Positions 41,085 to 50,560 of a stretch of 64,000 bases of DNA are shown in pieces. Under the pieces are notes generated by a model. It did not search any database. It was not told where the DNA came from and saw only the letters and a list, made by a program, of their open reading frames with translations. Each line of letters opens with the position of its first letter. Position 1 is the stretch's first letter. A program made the position numbers and the translations under genes. Source of the stretch: Primorskyibacter sedentarius (lineage in GTDB: Bacteria; Pseudomonadota; Alphaproteobacteria; Rhodobacterales; Rhodobacteraceae); the NCBI RefSeq assembly GCF_004342065.1, contig NZ_SLZU01000017.1, forward strand, positions 20,230 through 84,229. The letters run 5' to 3'.

Positions 41085-42008
41085 TCAGGAGGATTGCAGA
41101 ACCCTGTCGGCCATCACCGCGGCCGAGGTCCGGTTGTCGACTCCCATCTTGTGAAATACCTGCTCAAGATGCTTGTTCACTGTGCGGGCGCTGACGGACA
41201 GGATGTCGGCAATGTCGCGGTTGGTCTTGCCGTGAGACAGCCAAAGCAGGACTTCGGCCTCCCGCGCGGTCAGGCCAAAGGCGGTGAGGAGGCGCTGGTC
41301 GTCCGGCAGGCCCGATCCGGACCGCAGACGGACCATCAACTCGCCTTCTGCAAAACCGATCATGGTCAGCGTGAGCTCTTCGATGAAGAGGGGCCGTGCC
41401 TGCGACACCGGGACATTCGCCATTTCCAGAAGCCAGTCGCGCAGGGGGCCTGTGGCATGATCGCCATCAAAGAGCGGCGCGCCCCGCATATTCTCGATTT
41501 CGGCAAGCGCGCTTTGCGTCCCCCAGGACAGCCGCCCATCGGCCAGCATCGCCAGAACGCTTTGATCGGCATAATCCAGCGCGGCACGGGCGGATTGGAT
41601 CGCGCGGGCGTTCATGACGTGACGGGTGATCCTGGCGATCAATTCGTCAATCACCACCGGTTTCGTCACATAATCCACACCGCCTGCGCGCAGGCCGGAC
41701 AGGATATGTTCCGGCTCTGTCAGGCCGGTCATGAAGATCACCGGGGCCGCTTCGGAAATTGGTGGGGCTTTCAGTCTGCGACAGGTTTCAAACCCGTCCA
41801 TTCCGGGCATGAGCGCGTCCAGCAGGATCACGTCGGGCCGCACCCTTTGCGTCAGGCGGATGCCCTCTTCGCCAGAACGCGCCACAAGGACGGTCATCCC
41901 GTCATTTTCCAGCGCATCACTGACCAGGCCCAGAGTCTCTGGCGCATCATCAATGACAAGCACAATATATCGGCCCGGGGTGACGGGGGCGCTGTTGTCG
42001 GCTCTCAT
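41085..42008 (-). CDS. response regulator with LuxR-type DNA-binding domain
   Basis: A 307-residue regulator: receiver domain (residues 14-130) with acidic pair VIDDAPE, phosphoacceptor D64 in ILLDALMPGMDG and the conserved Lys in YVTKPV; a middle region of about 110 residues of unknown fold; and a C-terminal LuxR/NarL helix-turn-helix (LTAREAEVLLWLSHGKTNRDIA, TVNKHLEQVFHKMGV). It overlaps the hybrid kinase gene by ATGA and is its cognate output. By position it probably controls the divergent urt-fmd operon. Confidence 0.92.
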   Translation of the reverse strand: MRADNSAPVTPGRYIVLVIDDAPETLGLVSDALENDGMTVLVARSGEEGIRLTQRVRPDVILLDALMPGMDGFETCRRLKAPPISEAAPVIFMTGLTEPEHILSGLRAGGVDYVTKPVVIDELIARITRHVMNARAIQSARAALDYADQSVLAMLADGRLSWGTQSALAEIENMRGAPLFDGDHATGPLRDWLLEMANVPVSQARPLFIEELTLTMIGFAEGELMVRLRSGSGLPDDQRLLTAFGLTAREAEVLLWLSHGKTNRDIADILSVSARTVNKHLEQVFHKMGVDNRTSAAVMADRVLQSS

Positions 42009-45000
42009 GTCTCCATCTCCTTCAAAACCCGCGCGATCCCTGCCAGATCATATTCGGCCAGATACCCGTCAAGGCGCGCGCGCAGCGGGGCGTCCAGCTG
42101 GCCGCCCTTTTCCAACGCATCGAGTTCGCGCACCATTCCGGCGGCGTGGCCGATATCTGCCAGCCCGATCAGGCGTTGCAGCGCGTCGGCGGGCAGTCCC
42201 TGTTCCGGGGCGTTGCCGTGTTCTGCCTCGTTGAAGGTCAGGTCCACCTTCAGAAGGGCAGCCATGCGCGACACAAGATCGTTGAGCGAATAAGGTTTGA
42301 CCACGAATGCATCATACAGCCCGTTCCGGTTGACCGGCTGGCGCGCTTCCAAAGCGTGCCCGGTGACCATGACGATGGGCGTGGCGCGGTATTTCGGGTT
42401 TTCGCGCAATTTTTCCGCCAGCTCCCAACCCGTCATGTCTGGCATGTCGATATCCAGAAGGAACAGATCCGGGGTAAGTTCATCAACGAAAGTCAGAGCA
42501 GTCTTCGCGTCCGAGAATGGTTGCAGCAGAAAGCCCAAAGGCCGCAATACGGTCTCAAGCAGGTTGAGGTGGTCGGTGTCGTCGTCCACGGCCATGATGG
42601 TTTTGCGCGCGCCGGTATATCCGGTGGCGCTTGTCTGGTCGGTGCGCCGCCATGTCGGCCCAAGCGGGGCCACCCCCTGAACCGAAGGCAGCATCAGCCG
42701 GACGGAAAAGGTGGAGCCCTTGCCCTTTTCGGTATCAACCGTGATCTCTCCACCCAGGATTTCGACCAGCAGTCGCGTGATTGTCAGGCCCAGCCCCGAT
42801 CCGCCGGCTGATTTCTGGGTCAGCCGCTCGAAGGGTTTCCAGATCCGGTCCACCTGTTCGGGATCAATGCCAATGCCGGTATCGCTGATTTCAAACCGCG
42901 CAATTTCATTGCGGTAGGACAGCGACAGGCTGACCGATCCGCTGGCGGTATAGCTGATCGCGTTGGATAGCAGGTTGATAAGGATCTGGCGAAGGCGCTT
43001 GGCGTCAAAATCGATCCAGTCCGGCAGATTGCCCTCGATCCGGATGCCAAAATCCAACCCTTTCTCGCGGGCCTGGCGTTCGAAGATTGCGGAAATCTGG
43101 TTGAGCAGGGCAGGGAGGTTGATCCTGTCCCGGTGAATTTCCAGCCGCCCGGCCTCGATCTTCGAGATGTCGAGCAGGTTTTCGATGAGCCCGGCAAGAT
43201 GTTCGGACCCGCGCCGGATTGCCAGCACGGCCCCGCGGCGGTTGCGTGGCAGGTCGCCGTCGCGTTCAAGAACCTGCGCATAGCCATAGATCGCGTTCAG
43301 CGGGGTTCGCAATTCGTGGCTGATGCCGGCCATGTAACGGGTCTTGGCCAGGTTCGCGGCCTCTGCCTTTTCCTTGGCCGCCTGCAGGGCGGCGTCGGTG
43401 CGTTCATGCGCACGGATTTCCTGCAGCAGGCGTTGGGTCTGGATGTCGGCCTCGTGCCGGGCCTTGTGATGGCTTTCGGCCGTCAGGATGAAGGTCCAGA
43501 CGATCACACCCACGACCACCAGAACGCTGCAAAAGATGATGGCGAGCACGGCGTCGAGATTGCTGCTGGCGGCATTGCTGCGGATCACCAGAAGCAAAAG
43601 GGCAAAGACCGACACAGGCAGCACCGTCGCCATGATGAACAGGGCCACGCGGGTGGCCAACATCCGGTAGAGCCTTTCAGGCAGCCAGCGCTTCATCGCG
43701 GAGATGAAGACATGGTCTATGCGCGCCTGCGGTTTGCAGGCATCGCGGCAAGAGGCATCCAGCGTGCAACACAGTGAACAGATCGGCCCGGCATAGAACG
43801 GACAATGGGTCATGTCTTCGTTATCGAACCGGAATTCACAGACATAGCAGGTGGTGGTCTGGCCGGGTTGCGGCTCTGACCCGCTGCCAAGGTCCGGGAC
43901 AGGGCGCGCGATATAATAGCGCCCTTTGGTACGCCACGCGATCAGGGGGGCCATCAACAGTGCGACAAGCAATGCGATCAGCGCCGAAAAGCTCTCGGCC
44001 AGCGGGCCAAACATGCCCCCCCATGCCAGCAGGGACAGGACCACGGCAGCGCCCATCGCACCGGTCCCGACCGGGTTGATGTCATAAAGATGCGCGCGGC
44101 GAAACTCGATCCCGCGGGGGCTGAGGCCAAGGGGTTTGTTGATCACCAGATCCGCCGTCAGCGCCCCGATCCACGCAAGGGCCACATGAGAGTAGAGGCC
44201 CAGTATTGCTTCGATGGCGTGAAAGACGCCCAGCTCCATCAGGATCAGTGCGATGCCCACATTGAAGATAAGCCATACAACGCGGCCGGGATGCGAATGC
44301 GTCAGGCGCGAAAAGAAGTTCGACCATGCGATTGACCCGGCATAGGCGTTGGTCACGTTGATCTTCAGCTGGGACAGGATGACAAAAGCGCCCGTCAGGA
44401 CCAGAGCGATCAGGGCCGAGGGCATCACCGTCTCGAAGGCCACGTAGTACATCCGGGTCGGGTCTGTCGCTTCGCGCAAGGGGACAGCTGCGGCCACTGC
44501 CAGCGTTACAAGGAACGATCCCGCCAGCATCTTGACGACACCCAGAACAGTCCATCCCGGCCCGGCCGTCAACAGCGCCATCCACCAGCGCCACCGATCC
44601 CGCGGGGTGCGCGGTTCCGGCAGAAAGCGCAGGATGTCCACCTGCTCGCCAATCTGCGCGATGAGAGACAGAACCACCCCCATGGCCGCGCCCACCATCA
44701 TCATGGTCGGGCCCGCCTCGCCCCGCGCGCCGGTAAATCCGGTCCAGGCCGAAAGATCTGCGCCCGACAGCGCCAGAAGCAAGAAAGGCAGGATGTGGAG
44801 CGCCACCCAGATCGGCTGTGTCCAGGCCTGAAAGGCCGAGATTTTGGAGAACCCGTTCACGACCAAGGGGATAACAATGATAGCCGACAGAAGGTATCCG
44901 ACTGCCACCGGGACGCCGAAGCAGAAATCCAACGCCAGGGCGAGGATTGCAGCCTCCAGCGCGAAGAAGATGAAGGTGAAGCTGGCATAGATCAGCGAGG

Positions 45001-45352
45001 TGATCGTCGACCCGATATAACCAAAGCCCGCCCCGCGCGTCAGCAGGTCGATATCCACCCCGTAGCGCGCGGCGTAATAGCTGATCGGAAGCCCGGTCAG
45101 AAACAGGATCAACCCGGCCAGCATGATTGCAAGGATCGCCGCATCAAAGCCGTAGGTCAGCGTGATCGCACCACCGATGGCTTCGAGGGCGAGAAAGGAA
45201 ATCGATCCCAGCGCCGTGTTCGCCACGCGCCCATAGCTCCAGCGACGGGCCCGCCGCGCGGTAAAGCGCAGCGCGAAATCCTCCATCGTTTCGTTGGCAA
45301 CCCAACGGTTGTAGCTCCGGCGTCCGCCGGTTGCGCGAAATGCGACCACCAT
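42005..45352 (-). CDS. hybrid histidine kinase with NCS1-type transporter sensor module
   Basis: A 1115-residue protein. Residues 1-475 form a 12-helix NCS1 (purine/cytosine/hydantoin permease-like) module, from NRWVANETMEDFALRF onward. A linker at 502-539 holds eight cysteines (C502, C505, C517, C525, C528, C529, C535, C539). Two more helices follow (about 570-590 and 602-622), then HisKA with H679 in GISHELRTP, an HATPase domain (GSGLGLTIT) and a receiver with D967 in LFLLDIDMP. The ATG at 45352 follows AGGGAAG; earlier starts have no comparable site. The layout parallels CbrA, where an SLC5-type transporter feeds a kinase. With urea and formamide genes across the divergent promoter, the permease part likely senses urea, formamide or a related nitrogen compound; this is inference. 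Confidence 0.9.
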   Translation of the reverse strand: MVVAFRATGGRRSYNRWVANETMEDFALRFTARRARRWSYGRVANTALGSISFLALEAIGGAITLTYGFDAAILAIMLAGLILFLTGLPISYYAARYGVDIDLLTRGAGFGYIGSTITSLIYASFTFIFFALEAAILALALDFCFGVPVAVGYLLSAIIVIPLVVNGFSKISAFQAWTQPIWVALHILPFLLLALSGADLSAWTGFTGARGEAGPTMMMVGAAMGVVLSLIAQIGEQVDILRFLPEPRTPRDRWRWWMALLTAGPGWTVLGVVKMLAGSFLVTLAVAAAVPLREATDPTRMYYVAFETVMPSALIALVLTGAFVILSQLKINVTNAYAGSIAWSNFFSRLTHSHPGRVVWLIFNVGIALILMELGVFHAIEAILGLYSHVALAWIGALTADLVINKPLGLSPRGIEFRRAHLYDINPVGTGAMGAAVVLSLLAWGGMFGPLAESFSALIALLVALLMAPLIAWRTKGRYYIARPVPDLGSGSEPQPGQTTTCYVCEFRFDNEDMTHCPFYAGPICSLCCTLDASCRDACKPQARIDHVFISAMKRWLPERLYRMLATRVALFIMATVLPVSVFALLLLVIRSNAASSNLDAVLAIIFCSVLVVVGVIVWTFILTAESHHKARHEADIQTQRLLQEIRAHERTDAALQAAKEKAEAANLAKTRYMAGISHELRTPLNAIYGYAQVLERDGDLPRNRRGAVLAIRRGSEHLAGLIENLLDISKIEAGRLEIHRDRINLPALLNQISAIFERQAREKGLDFGIRIEGNLPDWIDFDAKRLRQILINLLSNAISYTASGSVSLSLSYRNEIARFEISDTGIGIDPEQVDRIWKPFERLTQKSAGGSGLGLTITRLLVEILGGEITVDTEKGKGSTFSVRLMLPSVQGVAPLGPTWRRTDQTSATGYTGARKTIMAVDDDTDHLNLLETVLRPLGFLLQPFSDAKTALTFVDELTPDLFLLDIDMPDMTGWELAEKLRENPKYRATPIVMVTGHALEARQPVNRNGLYDAFVVKPYSLNDLVSRMAALLKVDLTFNEAEHGNAPEQGLPADALQRLIGLADIGHAAGMVRELDALEKGGQLDAPLRARLDGYLAEYDLAGIARVLKEMET

Positions 45353-45513
45353 GTCTTCCCTGTCCAATGCCGCCCCTTTTTTGGAACGGTCTGCTTTTTC
45401 TGCGTTGGCACAGTATCGGCGCATCATGTCGGAAACCAGACTTGGCACAGCCCAACCTGCGAGGTGACACAAAAACGCTCGCTGCGATAATGGTGAGGAG
45501 AAACGCGCACTCC

Positions 45514-45533
45514 TATACGTCATTCGACGTATA
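45514..45533. promoter_or_regulatory. perfect dyad in the divergent promoter of the urt-fmd operon
   Basis: TATACGTC (45514-45521) and GACGTATA (45526-45533) are exact reverse complements around ATTC. The site ends 81 bases before the urtA start, within the 262-bp region between kinase and transporter genes. Size and position suit a LuxR-type response-regulator dimer site. A second small palindrome CTGCACTGCAG directly follows (45534-45544). Confidence 0.6.
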
Positions 45534-45614
45534 CTGCACTGCAGCATTTCCTGTCAGCCTCGGGTCACCAACGATTGCCAATGCAACGATGAGCTGACCG
45601 ACAAGGAGGCACCA

Positions 45615-46886
45615 ATGACAAAATCCGACACGCCCATGGGGACAAAAGGGCTAAGCCGACGCGCTGTTCTGGCCGGGGGCGCGGCTTTGACCGCATCGCT
45701 TTTCGCGCCCAAAGGACTGCGGGCGCAGGACTTTCCCACTGCCGCCGTGAACACGACCGGGCTGGCGGTTACCGATGACACGGTGACAATCGGCATCCTG
45801 CACTCTGTCACCGGCACGATGGCGATTTCCGAAACCGGGTCCGTTCAGGCCGAGAAACTTGCCATCGAGCAGATCAACGCACAGGGCGGCATTCTGGGTC
45901 GCAAGATTGAATATGTGCAGGAGGACGGCGGTTCCGACTGGCCGACATTTGCCGAAAAGGCCAAGAAACTTCTGGTGCAGGACAAGGTGGCTTCCGTCAT
46001 GGGGTGCTGGACCTCTGCCAGCCGCAAGGCCGTGCTGCCAGTCTTCGAGCAGTATAACGGCATGCTCTATTACCCCACTTTCTACGAGGGTCTCGAAGAA
46101 AGCCCAAACGTCATTTACACCGGGCAAGAGGCGACACAGCAGATCATCGCGGGCCTTGACTGGGTCAACAAGACAAAGGGCGCCAAGTCGTTCTATCTGC
46201 TGGGGTCGGACTATATCTGGCCGCGCACCTCGAACAAGATCGCGCGCAAGCATATCGAGAACTTCATGGACGGCTGCAAGGTCGTGGGCGAGGATTACTA
46301 CCCGCTGGGTCACACGCAGTTCAACTCTGTCATCAACAAGATCCGCCTGAAAAAACCCGATGTGATCTACGCCATCGTTGTGGGCGGCTCGAACGTGGCC
46401 TTCTACAAGCAGCTGAAGGCCGCGGGCATCGACATGACCAAGGAAGATCCGATCCTGCTGACCATCTCGGTCACAGAGGACGAGATCCGCGGCATTGGCG
46501 GCGAGAATATCGACGGCGCCTATGCGTGCATGAAATACTTCCAGTCGCTCGACAACCCGAACAACGCCGAATTTGTCACTGCTTTCAAAGAGATGTGGGG
46601 CGATGATATCGTGATTGGCGATGTGACCCAGGCCGCTTATCTGGGGCCATGGCTGTGGAAAGCGGCGGTCGAGAAGGCGGGCAGCTTTGATGTCGACAAG
46701 GTGCGCGAGGCGTCCCCCGGTATCGAATTGCCCACCGCGCCCGAAGGATACGTCAAGATCCACGAGAACCATCACCTGTGGTCCAAGACCCGTGTGGGCC
46801 ATGCCAAGGCGGATGGTCAGTATGAAGTGGTCTACGAGACCGCAGAGCTGGTCGAACCCGATCCCTTCCCCGAAGGCTACCAGTAA
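45615..46886 (+). CDS. urtA: urea/short-chain-amide ABC transporter substrate-binding protein
   Basis: A 423-residue binding protein of the UrtA/FmdD/AmiC group of the branched-chain amino acid superfamily. The N-terminus has a Tat-like signal (SRRAVLAGGAALTAS), cleaved near residue 38. TIGILHSVTGTMAISE, GCWTSASRKAVLPVFE and NGMLYYPTFYEGLEESPN are characteristic of urea/amide binding proteins. AAGGAGG precedes the ATG. The neighbouring formamidase suggests formamide, urea or both as ligand. Confidence 0.93.
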   Translation: MTKSDTPMGTKGLSRRAVLAGGAALTASLFAPKGLRAQDFPTAAVNTTGLAVTDDTVTIGILHSVTGTMAISETGSVQAEKLAIEQINAQGGILGRKIEYVQEDGGSDWPTFAEKAKKLLVQDKVASVMGCWTSASRKAVLPVFEQYNGMLYYPTFYEGLEESPNVIYTGQEATQQIIAGLDWVNKTKGAKSFYLLGSDYIWPRTSNKIARKHIENFMDGCKVVGEDYYPLGHTQFNSVINKIRLKKPDVIYAIVVGGSNVAFYKQLKAAGIDMTKEDPILLTISVTEDEIRGIGGENIDGAYACMKYFQSLDNPNNAEFVTAFKEMWGDDIVIGDVTQAAYLGPWLWKAAVEKAGSFDVDKVREASPGIELPTAPEGYVKIHENHHLWSKTRVGHAKADGQYEVVYETAELVEPDPFPEGYQ

Positions 46887-47002
46887 GACACGCGTCCGGC
46901 CCCCCTGTTGCGGGGTCGGACCGCATCTGCCCCGGCAGCGCGCATGATCCAGTTGGGCGCGGTGCAGGGTTCGTACTCCCATTCACCTCGGAAAGGCAGG
47001 CC

Positions 47003-47929
47003 ATGTTCTCCGATTACACTGCCAGCGAGCTTGGCGCGATCTTCGCGATGCAGGGCTTTGCCGGTCTCATTCTCTTCTCGGTCTTCGTGCTCATGGCGCT
47101 GGGGCTGGCGATCATTTTCGGCCAGATGGGCGTGATCAACATGGCGCATGGGGAATTCATGATCCTCGGCGCCTATGTCACCTACCTGTTGTCGAACTTC
47201 TTTGCCGACTACATTCCCGCGCTCTTTTCCATGTATTTCTTTCTGGCAATGCTATGTGCCTTCGTCGCGTCGGGGGCATTGGGGCTGTTGGTGGAATGGG
47301 CGCTGATACGGCACCTCTACAAACGCCCGCTCGATACGCTTCTGGCGACCTGGGGCCTCAGCCTGATCTTGCAGCAGATCTATCGCTCTGTCTTTGGCGC
47401 CCGCGAAGTCGGCGTCACCATCCCTGACTGGATGATGGGCTCTCTGCCCCTGACCGACATGATCGAGATCCCGATCAACGGCATCTTCGTGATGGTCCTT
47501 GCGGTGAGTATCTCCATTGCGGTCTACGTGATGATGTACCGCTCGCGCTGGGGCCAGCAGGTGCGCGCCATCAACAACAACCGTCAGATGGCCGATGCCG
47601 TGGGCATCAACACGGCGTGGACGGATCGCATGACCTTTGCCATCGGCTGCGGCGTGGCGGGCGTGGCAGGCAGCGCCTTCACCATGATCGGATCGACCGG
47701 ACCGACGGCAGGGCAGCAATATATCGTCGATACCTTCCTCGTCGTGGTCTTTGGCGGTGCCGGCAGTCTTCTGGGGACAATCGCAAGCGCGTTTTCGATC
47801 TCTCAGGCCCAGTCGATCATGGAGTTCTTCCTTTCCGGTTCCATGGCCAAGGTCCTGACCCTGCTGACCGTCGTCTGCATCCTGATGCTGCGTCCGCAGG
47901 GCCTGTTTACCCTGAAACTGCGTAAGTGA
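47003..47929 (+). CDS. urtB: urea ABC transporter permease UrtB
   Basis: A 308-residue LivH-type permease with about eight helices. Family segments are GLAIIFGQMGVINMAHGEFMILGAY and the late VVFGGAGSLLGTIASAF. It starts 116 bases after urtA; that gap has no T-tailed terminator. The long N-terminal periplasmic domain found in some UrtB proteins is absent here, which brings it nearer to FmdE-type permeases. Confidence 0.92.
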   Translation: MFSDYTASELGAIFAMQGFAGLILFSVFVLMALGLAIIFGQMGVINMAHGEFMILGAYVTYLLSNFFADYIPALFSMYFFLAMLCAFVASGALGLLVEWALIRHLYKRPLDTLLATWGLSLILQQIYRSVFGAREVGVTIPDWMMGSLPLTDMIEIPINGIFVMVLAVSISIAVYVMMYRSRWGQQVRAINNNRQMADAVGINTAWTDRMTFAIGCGVAGVAGSAFTMIGSTGPTAGQQYIVDTFLVVVFGGAGSLLGTIASAFSISQAQSIMEFFLSGSMAKVLTLLTVVCILMLRPQGLFTLKLRK

Positions 47930-47942
47930 GCCGGAGGCCATT

Positions 47943-49073
47943 ATGAACACCACCTCTTTCAAACAATCGTTCCTGACGCCCCGCGACATGATCGGTTACG
48001 CCCTGCTTGCCGCGGTGATCTTTGTCATCTTCCCGCTGCTGCTGGAGCCCTTTCGGCTGAACCTGTTCGGCAAATACCTGACCTATGCTTTCGTCGCCGT
48101 GGGGCTGGTGCTGTGCTGGGGCGTCGGTGGGATCCTGTCACTGGGCCAGGGCGTTTTTTTCGGCCTTGGCGGCTATTGCATGGCGATGTTTCTCAAGCTC
48201 GAGGCATCTTCGCCTGAAAACACCGCCATCCAGTCGACCCCCGGCATCCCCGATTTCATGGATTGGAACCAGCTCTCCGCCCTGCCTTGGTGGTGGGAAC
48301 CGTTCAGCTCTTTCGGGTTCACCCTGTTTGCCGTGATCGCCGTTCCGGTGGCTTTCTCCTACATCATCGGGGTTGCGATGTTCCGGCGTCGCGTCGGCGG
48401 GGTCTACTTTGCCATCATCACGCAGGCCATCGCCGCGATCCTGACCATCCTGATCATCGGGCAACAGGGCTTCACCGGCGGTGTCAACGGCATCACCGAT
48501 CTGCGCACGCTGCACGGCTGGGACATCCGCACCGACAGTGCAAAGACCCTGCTGTATTTCGTTAACGGCACGCTCCTGTTCGCGGTTCTGCTGGCGGCAC
48601 AGTTTGTTCGCCGGTCCAAGCTCGGGCGCCTTCTGATCGCCATGCGTGATCAGGAAGACCGCGTGCGCTTTTCCGGCTATGACGTGGCGAATTTCAAGAT
48701 CTTCGTCTTCTGCCTGGGCGCGGCCTTTGCGGCGATTGGCGGGGCGATGTTCACCCTTCAGGTCGGCTTTATGTCGCCCAGCTTTGTCGGGATCGTCCCG
48801 TCGATCGAGATGGTGATCTTTGCCGCTGTGGGCGGACGCCTGTCCATCCTTGGCGCCGTCTGGGGCACGCTTCTGGTCAACTGGGCCAAGACCACGCTTT
48901 CGGAATCCTTTCCCGAACTCTGGCTGCTTGGTCTGGGCGCATTGTTCATCGCCGTGGTCATGGCGTTCCCCAACGGATTGGCCGGCGTATGGGCTGAACA
49001 GGTGGAACCGCGCCTGATGAAACTTCTGCGCCGCGATTCCAAGGCCGCAGCCCAAACCACCCCCGCGGAGTAA
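47943..49073 (+). CDS. urtC: urea ABC transporter permease UrtC
   Basis: A 376-residue LivM-type permease with about ten helices. The VGLVLCWGVGGILSLGQGVFFGLGGYCMAMFL region and the coupling motif RDQEDRVRFSGYDVANFKI are typical. An insertion around residues 80-120 (PGIPDFMDWNQLSALPWWW) between helices is also a UrtC feature. Pairs with UrtB to form the channel; 13 bases separate the genes. Confidence 0.92.
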   Translation: MNTTSFKQSFLTPRDMIGYALLAAVIFVIFPLLLEPFRLNLFGKYLTYAFVAVGLVLCWGVGGILSLGQGVFFGLGGYCMAMFLKLEASSPENTAIQSTPGIPDFMDWNQLSALPWWWEPFSSFGFTLFAVIAVPVAFSYIIGVAMFRRRVGGVYFAIITQAIAAILTILIIGQQGFTGGVNGITDLRTLHGWDIRTDSAKTLLYFVNGTLLFAVLLAAQFVRRSKLGRLLIAMRDQEDRVRFSGYDVANFKIFVFCLGAAFAAIGGAMFTLQVGFMSPSFVGIVPSIEMVIFAAVGGRLSILGAVWGTLLVNWAKTTLSESFPELWLLGLGALFIAVVMAFPNGLAGVWAEQVEPRLMKLLRRDSKAAAQTTPAE

Positions 49074-49078
49074 CCCCC

Positions 49079-49831
49079 ATGCTGGATGTGACAAACCCGA
49101 ACTACGTGCTGATGGTCGAGGGGCTGACCGTATCCTTCGACGGCTTCAAGGCGGTGAACGATCTGTCCTTTTACGTCGAACCCAATGAATGCCGTGTCAT
49201 CATCGGCCCCAATGGTGCCGGCAAGACCACTGTGCTTGACCTGATATGCGGCCGCACAAAGGCCACCTCTGGCAACGTCGCCTTCAAGGGCCAGGACCTG
49301 CTCAAGATGCGAGAGGACCAGATCGTGCATGCCGGCGTCGGCCGCAAGTTCCAGACCCCCAGCGTGTACGAGGATCTGTCGGTCTTTGCCAATCTCGAAC
49401 TGTCCTTCCCCAAGGGGCACGGCGTTTTCGGCGCGCTGTTTTTCAAGCGTGACGCAGAGGTGCGCGAGCGCATTCAGGAAATCGCCGAGATGATCTTTCT
49501 GGGTGACCAGCTTACGCAGAAGGCCGCGTTCCTGTCGCACGGCCAAAAGCAATGGCTGGAGATCGGGATGCTTCTTATCCAAGACCCCGAACTTTTGATG
49601 CTGGACGAACCCGTTGCGGGCATGTCGGTGGCCGAACGCAAGAAGACCGCTGAGCTGCTGAACCGCATCATCGCCGACCGGTCAGTGATCGTGATCGAAC
49701 ATGACATGGGCTTTGTCGCCGACATCGCGACGCGGGTGACCGTTTTGCATCAGGGCAAGGTGCTGTCCGAAGGGTCGATGGATCACGTCCAGAACGACCC
49801 CAAGGTCGTCGAAGTTTACCTCGGCCACTGA
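49079..49831 (+). CDS. urtD: urea ABC transporter ATP-binding protein UrtD
   Basis: A 250-residue LivG-type ATPase: Walker A GPNGAGKTT, the signature replaced by FLSHGQKQWLEIG (LSHGQ, normal for UrtD), Walker B PELLMLDEPVAGM and switch His in VIEHDMGFV. GRKFQTPSVYEDLSVFANLEL is a UrtD hallmark. It begins five bases after urtC. Confidence 0.94.
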   Translation: MLDVTNPNYVLMVEGLTVSFDGFKAVNDLSFYVEPNECRVIIGPNGAGKTTVLDLICGRTKATSGNVAFKGQDLLKMREDQIVHAGVGRKFQTPSVYEDLSVFANLELSFPKGHGVFGALFFKRDAEVRERIQEIAEMIFLGDQLTQKAAFLSHGQKQWLEIGMLLIQDPELLMLDEPVAGMSVAERKKTAELLNRIIADRSVIVIEHDMGFVADIATRVTVLHQGKVLSEGSMDHVQNDPKVVEVYLGH

Positions 49832-49847
49832 AACAGGAGCGCTGAAC

Positions 49848-50537
49848 ATGTTGAATATAAACCAACTCCGGTCTGCTTACGGCGAAAGCGAAGTGCTCCA
49901 CGGGCTGAACCTTGATGTCGCGCCTGGAGAAATCGTGGCCATCATGGGTCGTAACGGCATGGGCAAGACAACGTTGATGAAATCGCTGATGGGGATCGTT
50001 CCTGCGCGCTCTGGTTCCGTCGCCATCGACGGGCATGACGTGACAACGGACAAGCCCCATCAGCGCGTTGCCAACGGCATCGCCTATGTGCCGCAGGGTC
50101 GGATGATATTTTCGTCGATGACCGTGCAGGAAAACGTGGAAACCGGTTTGACCGTCACCGGCGAACGATCCGTGCCGAAGGATATCTACGAGCTTTTCCC
50201 GGTCCTGCTGGAGATGAAGTCCCGCCGCGGGGGCAACCTGTCAGGCGGGCAGCAACAGCAGCTCGCCATTGCCCGCGCGCTGGCCTCCAAGCCCAAGGTC
50301 TTGCTGCTGGACGAGCCGACAGAAGGCATCCAGCCGTCGATCATCCGCGAAATGGCCCGTACGCTGCGCCGCATCCGCGATGAAAAAGGGCTGAGCATCG
50401 TCGTCTCAGAGCAGGTCCTGTCCTTCGCTCTGGACGTGGCTGACCGCGTCATCGTTATCGAGAATGGCCAATTTGTCCATGACAGTCCGCGCGACGGCAT
50501 CGACGAGGCCCGCGTATCCAAATTCCTTTCCGTCTGA
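49848..50537 (+). CDS. urtE: urea ABC transporter ATP-binding protein UrtE
   Basis: A 229-residue LivF-type ATPase forming a heterodimer with UrtD. Walker A is GRNGMGKTTLMKSLMG, the signature LSGGQQQQLAIARAL, and Walker B VLLLDEPTEGIQPSII. LNINQLRSAYGESEVLHGL opens the protein as in other UrtE. ACAGGAGC stands before the ATG. Confidence 0.94.
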   Translation: MLNINQLRSAYGESEVLHGLNLDVAPGEIVAIMGRNGMGKTTLMKSLMGIVPARSGSVAIDGHDVTTDKPHQRVANGIAYVPQGRMIFSSMTVQENVETGLTVTGERSVPKDIYELFPVLLEMKSRRGGNLSGGQQQQLAIARALASKPKVLLLDEPTEGIQPSIIREMARTLRRIRDEKGLSIVVSEQVLSFALDVADRVIVIENGQFVHDSPRDGIDEARVSKFLSV

Positions 50538-50560
50538 ACCAACCACAGGGAGTCCAAACC

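Noticed and set aside
40980..42293. 437-codon plus-strand frame opposite the response regulator
   Set aside because: Receiver and LuxR motifs on the minus strand are decisive; the plus frame has no domain.
43133..43777. Plus-strand frame inside the NCS1-kinase gene
   Set aside because: The minus-strand kinase motifs (HisKA, HATPase) run through this region without interruption.
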